A model generated the notes under the pieces. It saw nothing but the letters and a program-made list of their open reading frames with translations. It ran no database searches and was not told where the DNA came from. A program made the translations under genes and the position numbers. A stretch of 64,000 nt of DNA from Herbidospora mongoliensis (GTDB lineage Bacteria > Actinomycetota > Actinomycetes > Streptosporangiales > Streptosporangiaceae): NCBI RefSeq assembly GCF_001570545.1, contig NZ_BBXD01000008.1, positions 372,001 to 436,000 on the forward strand. Direction: 5' to 3'. Positions 51,770 to 57,897 of this stretch are shown here, one piece after another; position 1 is the first letter of the stretch, and every line of letters starts with the position of its first letter.

Positions 51770-52125
51770 CGCCGCCGTGTTCTTTCCGCTGCCCTATCTG
51801 CTCGATTCGCTGGAGAATCTTTCCGAGGACGCCCCGCTCGCCGCCAATTACGCCTCTCAAGGCGCTTTGGTGCAGGCCGCTTTCTACGCCCACATCGTTT
51901 CGGCGGGACCGCGCTGCTGCCGGGGATGTCGAAAGACATCGCCAGTGGGCCACGCGCGCGTTCGCGCTGACCTATGCGGGGGTCACTCTGCGGTTGTGGC
52001 TGCTGGTGCTCATGCCGGCGCTGGGGTCGTTCGAGGCGGCGTACAAGATGGTGCCTTTCTCTGCTGGGTGCCGAACCTCATCGTCGCCGAATGGCTCATC
52101 AGGAAATCCCGTAGATCGAGAGGAA
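51770..52125 (+). pseudogene. Decayed DUF2306 membrane protein
   Basis: Plus-strand fragments in three frames. LPYLLDSLENLSEDAPLAAN with ALVQAAFYAHIV resembles the N-terminal part. TALLPG follows in a second frame. Then WATRAFALTYAGVTLRLWLL, GSFEAAYKMVPF in a third frame and LCWVPNLIVAEWLIRKS in the first give the classic DUF2306 C-terminus. The membrane segments between them are missing. At least three frameshifts and one deletion. Confidence 0.8.
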
Positions 52126-52527
52126 CAGCCGCAGCCGTGGCACGTCTTCCTGTGTGAGGAGCCGGTCGAGCATGGCGATGGCGGGCGCCCGGTCGCGTCC
52201 GGCGAGGCGTTTGCGCAGCAATGGCGGCACGGCCCGGTTCAGTTCGGTGAAAGCGAGTGCGCGGATGTCGCCGTCGGCACGTTCGGCGATGTCGAGGAGG
52301 CGCACGACGGCCTCGTCGTCCTCGGCGGATGGGCGGAGGCTGGTGCGCCAGGCCGCGATGGCCGAGATGCCGGCGGCGAGGGAGGAGATGAGGGCGCTCA
52401 TCGAGGTCACCACCCCTGAGCCGACGCCGAACGACGTCATCGTCTGCGACGTCAGCGTCCCGAAGGAGATGACTCCGGAGATGACGACGAGCACGAGGAT
52501 GAGATAAATCGTTAAGTTCGACCGCAT
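52099..52527 (-). CDS. Small membrane protein of unknown function
   Basis: A 142-residue protein with two hydrophobic segments (TIYLILVLVVISGVISFGTL, SMSALISSLAAGISAIAAW) and a soluble C-terminal half that is Arg/Asp-rich (RLLDIAERADGDIRALAFTE, MLDRLLTQEDVPRLRLFLSI). No family recognised. It is divergent from the DUF6745 gene with only 11 bases to the small reading frame before it, so the promoters overlap the genes. The 3' end runs 27 bases into the DUF2306 remnant. Confidence 0.65.
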   Translation of the reverse strand: MRSNLTIYLILVLVVISGVISFGTLTSQTMTSFGVGSGVVTSMSALISSLAAGISAIAAWRTSLRPSAEDDEAVVRLLDIAERADGDIRALAFTELNRAVPPLLRKRLAGRDRAPAIAMLDRLLTQEDVPRLRLFLSIYGIS

Positions 52528-52538
52528 TTGATCAGGTT

Positions 52539-52589
52539 ATGATCGAAGACATGATCGTTGGAAAGGACGACACCACCTACATCTGGTGA
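52539..52589 (+). CDS. Possible 16-residue leader frame before the DUF6745 gene
   Basis: The frame MIEDMIVGKDDTTYIW stops at TGA 52587-52589, overlapping the next GTG start as GTGA. A second in-frame ATG is at 52551. It could couple translation, or be chance. Confidence 0.25.
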   Translation: MIEDMIVGKDDTTYIW

Positions 52590-53584
52590 GTGTCACGCCG
52601 CAGCGAGACGCTGCCGCCATCCGCGAAGAATGGCTCAGGATCGCCCTGTCGACCGAGCCCGCCGACCGTCCGGAAGCCGAGTCCGCCATCGCGGGCCTCT
52701 ACCGGCTGAACGGTCTCCCGCCGCCCAGATTCCACTGGGTCTCCTCACCGGCCGTCGCGGCCGAGTTCCTGCCACCGGGCGTGCGGAATCCGCGCGAGGT
52801 GCTCACGCGCCGGTTCCGCTCTCATTTTCAGGAGACGCGGGCCGGAGTGGTCCCGGAGATGAGCGAGATCAGCGAGCCCGACTGGGCGGGGACTCTGCAG
52901 GTGGGCAGCGCGCTGGCGGCCAGCCGCCTGCCCTTCAGGCTGGTCGTGTATGACCACGACCGCCGCTGGAACCCCCTCGGCACCATGGCTCGGCTGTCCA
53001 CCTATGAGGCCATGTCGTGGGTGCCCCGGTCCGAAGGACTGGACCTCTGGGCCCGGGTGGTCCGGGCAGGCGGCTGGTGGCTGCCCTACGACCGCCAGTG
53101 CGTCGTGGCGGACCGGCCGAAGGCCGTGCACACCGAGTCGGGCCGAGGTGACACCGTCGTCGTCCACAACGCCGACGGGCCCGCGGTCGTCTATCGCGAT
53201 GGCTGGCCCTGCTACGCCTGGCACGGCGAGCCGGTGCCGAGCTGGGTGATCGAAGGCCCCACGGTCGAGCGGATCCGCTTCGAACCGTCGCCGGGGTTCC
53301 GCCGCGCCGCCATCGAACGGCTGGGGTGGGGCGAATACATCGCCCGGGCAGGGCTCCCCGCGATCTCGGCCGCACCCGACCCTGGCAACGACGCCGAGCT
53401 GCGCCTCTACCAGGCGGAAGGTCTCCGGGTTCTGCTTGCCGTCAACGGCACGGTCGAACGCGACGGCACCCGGCGACGCTACGCCCTCCCCGTGCCACCC
53501 CGGATGAACGACCCCGTCGAGGCCGCCGCCTGGACCTACGGCCTCACCGCCGACGTGTACGCCCAACTCGTGAGGAGGACATGA
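52586..53584 (+). CDS. DUF6745 domain-containing protein
   Basis: A 332-residue protein with a GTG start. EEWLRIALSTEPADRPEAES, AIAGLYRLNGLPPPRFHWVS and the C-terminal HNADGPAVVYRDGWPCYAWH match the actinomycete DUF6745 pattern. There is no catalytic motif I recognise. It is followed, with an ATGA overlap, by an unknown gene of 140 residues, suggesting a two-gene unit. DUF6745 proteins often sit near mobile or variable regions, and here they adjoin decayed genes. Confidence 0.72.
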   Translation: MSVTPQRDAAAIREEWLRIALSTEPADRPEAESAIAGLYRLNGLPPPRFHWVSSPAVAAEFLPPGVRNPREVLTRRFRSHFQETRAGVVPEMSEISEPDWAGTLQVGSALAASRLPFRLVVYDHDRRWNPLGTMARLSTYEAMSWVPRSEGLDLWARVVRAGGWWLPYDRQCVVADRPKAVHTESGRGDTVVVHNADGPAVVYRDGWPCYAWHGEPVPSWVIEGPTVERIRFEPSPGFRRAAIERLGWGEYIARAGLPAISAAPDPGNDAELRLYQAEGLRVLLAVNGTVERDGTRRRYALPVPPRMNDPVEAAAWTYGLTADVYAQLVRRT

Positions 53585-54003
53585 TGATCACGCTGAACAC
53601 CCTGACCACCCGGACCGGACACACCTTCGACGACCATCTCGACCGCACCCTGACCATCCCCGTCCTCGGCGGGATCCAGGCCCAGGGCGACCTCATCGTC
53701 ATCCCGGCGGACCTGCTGCCCGGCGTCCCGCAGCCCGTCGAAAAGTGGGAGTGGGTGCCCGCCGAGGGCAGCGTGCTGCTCGACGGGGTCCACCCGCACA
53801 TGCTGTTCGCCGAACCGGGCACCTGCCGTTTCAGGGGCTTCCCCGTGAGCCTGATCTTCGTGGACTGGACCGTGTTCGAGGCCACGGCACCCGTCTATCT
53901 GATGCATCCGGAGCACGGGGCGACCGGACTCGCGCCGGGGAGGTACACGGCCCGCCGCCAGCGCGAATGGCGGGCGAACGCCTTCCAGGCCGTCTGCGAC
54001 TGA
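53581..54003 (+). CDS. Hypothetical protein coupled to DUF6745
   Basis: A 140-residue protein starting with the ATG that overlaps the previous stop. It is beta-rich, with LTIPVLGGIQAQGDLIVIPA and TCRFRGFPVSLIFVDWTVFE, and ends in RREWRANAFQAVCD-like RQREWRANAFQAVCD. No domain recognised. Coupling and codon use support a real gene. It ends at a strong hairpin (54009-54047). Confidence 0.65.
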   Translation: MMITLNTLTTRTGHTFDDHLDRTLTIPVLGGIQAQGDLIVIPADLLPGVPQPVEKWEWVPAEGSVLLDGVHPHMLFAEPGTCRFRGFPVSLIFVDWTVFEATAPVYLMHPEHGATGLAPGRYTARRQREWRANAFQAVCD

Positions 54004-54008
54004 TCACC

Positions 54009-54047
54009 GACTCCGGGCGGACCGGCACGTCCGGTTCGCCCGGAGTC
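54009..54047 (+). terminator. Hairpin terminator
   Basis: A 17-base stem with one G-T pair and a 5-base loop (arms 54009-54025 and 54031-54047, core CTCCGGGCG). It lies between the unknown gene and the methyltransferase start. Confidence 0.85.
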
Positions 54048-54060
54048 CTATCGTGTCCCG

Positions 54061-54657
54061 GTGCCTGACTTCCTCACCGAGACCCGCGCCGGATACGACG
54101 CCCTCGTCGCCGAATACGTCGAACTCTTCCCCACCGTCACCGAGCCCGAGGCGGTCGCCCTGGCCCGCTTCGCCGAGGCGGTCCCGCCCGGCGCGGTCCT
54201 GGAGGCCGGGAGCGGCACCGGCCGGGTGACGGGGTGGCTGCACGCGAAGGGCCTGGACATCTCGGGCGTCGAACTGTCGCCCGGAATGCTGGCCGTCGCC
54301 CGAGCGGCATTTCCTGACATCGACTTCGCCGAGGGAGACCTGCGCTCCCTCGGCCGGGCCGACGCCTCACTGGCCGGTCTGGTCGCCTGGTATTCGCTCA
54401 TCCACATCCCCGCCGACCTCCACCCCGGCGTCTTCGCCGAGTTCCACCGGGTGCTGCGGCCCGGTGGCCTGCTCCTCACCGGGTTCCAGGTCGGCGACGA
54501 GATCGCGCGCATCCGTGACATCGACTTCCACCGCCTCGACCCCGGCCGCGTCGCCACCCTGATCGAGGAGGCGGGCTTCGAGGTGGTCGCCTCAGCCATC
54601 AGAGAGCCGGTCGGGACGGAGTCGACCATGCAGGGCTGGCTGATGGCCAAGCGCTGA
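54061..54657 (+). CDS. Class I SAM-dependent methyltransferase
   Basis: A 198-residue protein with a GTG start at 54061. VLEAGSGTGRVTGWLHAKG is SAM motif I, the acidic residue follows in DISGVELSPGMLAVARAAFP, and VFAEFHRVLRPGGLLLTGFQ is motif III. It methylates an unidentified small molecule or macromolecule. The transcript starts just after a terminator hairpin. The 3' end is 4 bases from the convergent PASTA gene. Confidence 0.88.
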   Translation: MPDFLTETRAGYDALVAEYVELFPTVTEPEAVALARFAEAVPPGAVLEAGSGTGRVTGWLHAKGLDISGVELSPGMLAVARAAFPDIDFAEGDLRSLGRADASLAGLVAWYSLIHIPADLHPGVFAEFHRVLRPGGLLLTGFQVGDEIARIRDIDFHRLDPGRVATLIEEAGFEVVASAIREPVGTESTMQGWLMAKR

Positions 54658-54661
54658 TCGG

Positions 54662-55021
54662 TTAATTGTCGGTGATCAGCGTGATCCTGGTCGAGAAGGG
54701 CACCGTGGTTCCGGCCGGGGGGTCTTGCCGGGTGACGTACCGCGACTCGTCGGCCATCGTCACGTCGGTGCGGTCGAGCAGCCAGTAGCCCGATCGCTGG
54801 AGGCGTTCGACGGCCTCCGCCCAGGTCGTGCCGGTCACGTCGGGCAGGGTTCCACCCTTCTTGACCAGGAGTTCTCTGGCGTCGGCGCGGTTGGCGTAGT
54901 AGGTGTCGACGGATCCGATGAGGACGCTGCCGCCACCGCCCAGGATGAGGGTCGCGAGGACTATGCCCATGATCACGGAGGAACGGTCACGCTCGCGGAG
55001 CGGTGGTGCGGTGTCGTTCAT
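54662..55021 (-). CDS. Membrane-anchored PASTA domain protein
   Basis: A 119-residue protein. A cytoplasmic N-terminus (MNDTAPPLRERDRSS) is followed by one membrane segment (VIMGIVLATLILGGGGSVLI). A single PASTA domain occupies the C-terminal half (GTLPDVTGTTWAEAVERLQR, DPPAGTTVPFSTRITLI). PASTA domains bind peptidoglycan or beta-lactams. There is no kinase domain; it may be a stand-alone muropeptide sensor. Confidence 0.85.
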   Translation of the reverse strand: MNDTAPPLRERDRSSVIMGIVLATLILGGGGSVLIGSVDTYYANRADARELLVKKGGTLPDVTGTTWAEAVERLQRSGYWLLDRTDVTMADESRYVTRQDPPAGTTVPFSTRITLITDN

Positions 55022-55062
55022 GGTGACAATCTGACGGTGTTGGGGACGGTCGGAAACACCCG

Positions 55063-55830
55063 TTACCGAATCGGCATTTGCCCGATGATGACAGTCGCGT
55101 CAAGCTCCTCTGAAGACGTGACCAGCGGCTCCAGCCCGGCATCCAGCAGCGCCGCGCACGCGCTCGCCGCCTGCTCGTCGGAGGTCTCGACGAGCACGGA
55201 TCCGCCCGGCGCCAGCCACTCGGGCGCCTGCCGGAACACCCGTCTGATCAACTCCAGCCCGTCTTCGCCTCCGTCGAGCGCCACGAGGGGTTCGTGCAGG
55301 CGCGCTTCCAGCGGCAGGAAATCGACCTCTTCGGTCGGTACATAGGGGGCGTTCGCCACAAGTACGTCGACGCGGCCCCGTAGGCAGAGGGGGAGCGCCT
55401 GATAGAGGTCGCCTTGGTGGACCAGCGCCCCCGGCAGGTTCCGCCGGGCGCACGCGACGGCGGCGGGGTCGATGTCGGCGGCGTACAGCATGATGTCGGG
55501 AACCTCGGCGGCGACGGCGGCGCCGACGGCCCCGCTCCCGCAGCAGAGGTCGACGACGACCGATCCGGCGCGGGCCAGCGCGACGGCCTCGCCGGCCAGG
55601 AACTCGGTCCGGCGGCGGGGCACGAACACCCCGGGATCGATGAGAACGCGCAGGTCACGGAATCGGGCCCAGCCCAGCACCTGTTCGAGGGGGAGCCCGG
55701 CCACCCGGTCGACGACCATGCGGCGCAGCTGGGCGGGGGATTCGGCGGTGGCGAGGATCAGCCGCGCTTCGTCTTCGGCGAAGACGCAGCCCGCGGCGCG
55801 GAGCTCGGAGACGACGGACGAGAGGAACAC
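55063..55830 (-). CDS. Putative protein N5-glutamine methyltransferase, HemK/PrmC-like
   Basis: A 255-residue protein. The N-terminal helical region contains LEQVLGWARFRDLRV and PRRRTEFLAGEAVALARAGS. The SAM-binding motif is VVDLCCGSGAVGAAVAAEVP. The catalytic NPPY motif is NAPYVPT (NPPY with Pro to Ala). RVDVLVANAPYVPTEEVD is otherwise as in the family that methylates Gln in release factors. It is shorter at the N-terminus than PrmC (about 280-290), so it is likely a paralogue. Substrate uncertain. Confidence 0.8.
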   Translation of the reverse strand: MFLSSVVSELRAAGCVFAEDEARLILATAESPAQLRRMVVDRVAGLPLEQVLGWARFRDLRVLIDPGVFVPRRRTEFLAGEAVALARAGSVVVDLCCGSGAVGAAVAAEVPDIMLYAADIDPAAVACARRNLPGALVHQGDLYQALPLCLRGRVDVLVANAPYVPTEEVDFLPLEARLHEPLVALDGGEDGLELIRRVFRQAPEWLAPGGSVLVETSDEQAASACAALLDAGLEPLVTSSEELDATVIIGQMPIR

Positions 55831-55950
55831 GAGACCTGCCTTCCTTGGCGGAACTGGGCGGGAATGGGTCTCACCTCCTCGTCATGGGACCTACGAAACG
55901 CCATCACCCTACCGCACGCCAGGCAAAGCGTCTGAAAATCGGTGGGCGAA

Positions 55951-55978
55951 TTGTGCGGTGATCTGTACCGTCTTTAAT
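55951..55978 (+). promoter_or_regulatory. Promoter of the Y RNA locus
   Basis: TTGTGC (55951-55956) and TTTAAT (55973-55978) with a 16-base spacer. The predicted start (about 55985) coincides with the 5' strand of the first RNA's basal stem. Confidence 0.6.
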
Positions 55979-55984
55979 GTCGGT

Positions 55985-56131
55985 TCGTGGATGGCGCGGG
56001 TCGAAGACAATCGGTTATCGATTCTGGATCGAGAGGTCGCGGGTTCGAATCCCGCCCGGGGTGCCACATGCCCTGGTAGCTCAGCGGACAGAGCACTTAT
56101 TCCGGTTGACACAACATATCCGCGCCATTCC
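55985..56131 (+). ncRNA. Y RNA-like RNA 1 (YrlA type, permuted tRNA-like)
   Basis: Basal stem: 55989-55999 pairs with 56120-56130 (11 pairs, one G-U; core ATGGCGCGG/CCGCGCCAT). Above it GTCGAAG (56000-56006) and ATCGG (56010-56014), the latter pairing with CCGGT (56102-56106). A hairpin TCGAT/ATCGA (56018-56032) precedes a perfect T-arm GCGGG-TTCGAAT-CCCGC (56039-56055). Acceptor strand CCGGGGT (56056-56062) is joined through a 7-base loop GCCACAT to its partner GCCCTGG (56070-56076; 7 pairs, two G-U). Then TA and D-arm GCTC-8-GAGC (56079-56094). This is a tRNA cut open at the anticodon and closed at the acceptor, the layout of bacterial Y RNAs that bind Rsr/Ro60. The loop keeps GCCA like a discriminator plus CCA. 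Function (known for relatives): guiding or gating Rsr, and RNA decay with PNPase. Confidence 0.88.
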
Positions 56132-56137
56132 CGGCCG

Positions 56138-56274
56138 GCGCCAGGACGGGTCGAAGCAGATCGGTTATCCCAAACAGCAGGTTGCGGGTTCGAGCCCTCG
56201 CGCCCTCGCCTAATTGAGGGCTAGCTCAAATGGCAGAGCAGCTGAAACACGGTCCGCATCCCCATATCCGTCCA
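56138..56274 (+). ncRNA. Y RNA-like RNA 2 (YrlA type, tandem to RNA 1)
   Basis: Same architecture. Basal stem GGACGG (56144-56149) with CCGTCC (56268-56273), preceded on the 3' side by CATAT as in RNA 1. GTCGAAG at 56150-56156 and ATCGGTTATC at 56160-56169, as in RNA 1. T-arm 56184-56201: stem GCGGG with CTCGC and a bulged or extra base near TTCGAGC. Acceptor strand GCCCTCG (56202-56208) pairs with TGAGGGC (56215-56221) through a 6-base loop CCTAAT (no CCA here). D-arm GCTC (56224-56227), 8-base loop AAATGGCA, GAGC (56236-56239). The D-loop contains an ATG (56230) that is therefore not the start of the TROVE protein. The RNA ends 12 bases before the rsr ribosome-binding site and is probably processed from a common transcript. 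Confidence 0.82.
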
Positions 56275-56298
56275 CCTTTTCGTTCCGGAGGAATCGCC

Positions 56299-57897
56299 GT
56301 GAAGAACATCCGTGACCCCCTTTCCGACTATGGCCCCGGCAAGGTGCGCAACGCCGCCGGCGGCGTCGTTTTCGAGAAGGACCTGTGGCAGCGGGTCGAG
56401 GACTTCCTCATTCTCGGTACGACCGGCGGCACCTACTACGTCGACGCCGGCAAGCTGACCGACATCAACGTCGGCGTCATCTACAAGGCGCTGAACGCCG
56501 ACGGCCCGCGCGTGGTCGAGATGCTCACCGAGATCTCCACCGCCCGGCCGCCCCGCGCGCCCAAGAACGGCCCGGCCCTGTTCGTGCTCGCCGCCGCCTA
56601 CGCGCGCGGCGACGAGGCGACCCGCCGGGCCGCCAAGTCGGCGCTGCCCAAGGTCGCCCGGACCACCGACCACCTCGCGACGTTCTTCGGCTACTACAAG
56701 AACCTCGGCGGCAAGCGGACCGCGCGGGGCACGGCCCCCGTCATGGGCCGCTCCCTGCGGACCGCCTTCGGCTCGTGGTTCCTCCAGGGCGAGGCCGACG
56801 ACGTGGCGTTCCGGGTCTGCAAGGCGGGTCAGCGCAAGACGCCCTCGGGTGAGTCGTTCGCACTCCGTGACGTGCTGCGGATGGCCCACCCGGCGGGCGA
56901 CACCGACCAGCGCAAGGTGCTGTTCGGCTGGATCGCCGGCAACGTCGGCGACGACGTGGCCCGCCGGGCGCTGCCCTCGGTCGACCGGTTCCTCACCGCG
57001 AAGGCGGTGACCACGGTCGACGAGGCGGTCCGCCTCGACGTGCCGTGGGAGTTCCTGCCCGACGCGATGCTCACCGAGCCGAAGGTCTGGGACCACCTCG
57101 TCGACACCCTCGGCCTGACCGCCCTGCTCCGCAACCTCGCCCGGATGACCCGCATCGGCACGCTCGTGCCGCTCGGTGACGCCACCCGGCGTACGGCCGC
57201 CCGGCTCACCGCGTTCCACCAGCTCCGCAAGGCGCGGATCCACCCGCTGGACGTCTGGCTGGCGATGCGCGTCTACGGTTCCGGCCAGGGCCGTAACGGC
57301 GCGTCGTGGACCCCGGTACCGGCGATCATGGACGCGCTGGAGGAGGCGTACGAGAAGTCCTTCGGTTTCGTGAAGCCGACCGGCAAGAAGTTGCTGGTGG
57401 CGGTCGACTCGTCCGGTTCGATGACCTACCAGCAGTGCGTGGTCGGCGGCTCGCCCGTCGGTACGCCCTACGAGGTCGGCTCGGCCATGGCGGTCATGCT
57501 GGCGCGCATCGAGAAGGGCGGTGTGCACGCCATCGAGGTCGACACCCAGGTGCACGCCTCGAAGGTGACCGCGCGGACCAACCTCCGCGAGATCGCCAAG
57601 TGGCGTCCGTCGGGCGGCGGCACCGACCTGTCGCTGCCGTTCCGCCACCTGCTCGGCGAGCGCATGCGCGTCGACGGCGTGGTCGTCTTCACCGACAACG
57701 AGACGTGGGCGGGCCGGGGCACCCCGGCCGACACGCTGGCGCGCTATCGCAAGACGGTCAACCCGGACACCCGGGTGGTCGTGGCGGCCATGACGGCGGC
57801 CGGTTACTCGATCGCCGACCACCTCGACCCGAACGCGCTCAACGTGGCAGGCCTCGACGCGTCGCTGCCGCTCATCGTGAACGGCTTCATCCGCTAG
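56299..57897 (+). CDS. rsr: Ro60 orthologue, TROVE domain protein (Rsr)
   Basis: A 532-residue protein. The start is GTG 56299: GGAGGA lies 6 bases upstream and the protein begins VKNIRDPLSDYGPGKVRNAA, the family start. An in-frame ATG at 56230 lies in a Y RNA. Residues about 15-345 form the HEAT-repeat ring (TROVE) that binds Y RNA and RNA ends (LWQRVEDFLILGTTGGTYYV; RVCKAGQRKTPSGESFALRD). The C-terminus is a vWFA-like domain with the MIDAS motif: D370 in VAVDSSGSMT, Thr in GGGTDLSL and Asp in FTDNETW. It should act in RNA quality control with Y RNAs. No RtcB/RtcA genes are adjacent, unlike in many bacteria. The stop overlaps the convergent sigma gene stop. Confidence 0.95.
   Translation: MKNIRDPLSDYGPGKVRNAAGGVVFEKDLWQRVEDFLILGTTGGTYYVDAGKLTDINVGVIYKALNADGPRVVEMLTEISTARPPRAPKNGPALFVLAAAYARGDEATRRAAKSALPKVARTTDHLATFFGYYKNLGGKRTARGTAPVMGRSLRTAFGSWFLQGEADDVAFRVCKAGQRKTPSGESFALRDVLRMAHPAGDTDQRKVLFGWIAGNVGDDVARRALPSVDRFLTAKAVTTVDEAVRLDVPWEFLPDAMLTEPKVWDHLVDTLGLTALLRNLARMTRIGTLVPLGDATRRTAARLTAFHQLRKARIHPLDVWLAMRVYGSGQGRNGASWTPVPAIMDALEEAYEKSFGFVKPTGKKLLVAVDSSGSMTYQQCVVGGSPVGTPYEVGSAMAVMLARIEKGGVHAIEVDTQVHASKVTARTNLREIAKWRPSGGGTDLSLPFRHLLGERMRVDGVVVFTDNETWAGRGTPADTLARYRKTVNPDTRVVVAAMTAAGYSIADHLDPNALNVAGLDASLPLIVNGFIR

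Noticed and set aside
56031-56094. A standard tRNA gene
   Set aside because: T-arm, acceptor and D-arm are present but in permuted order, with no anticodon arm between D- and T-arms. The upstream TROVE context favours a Y RNA instead.
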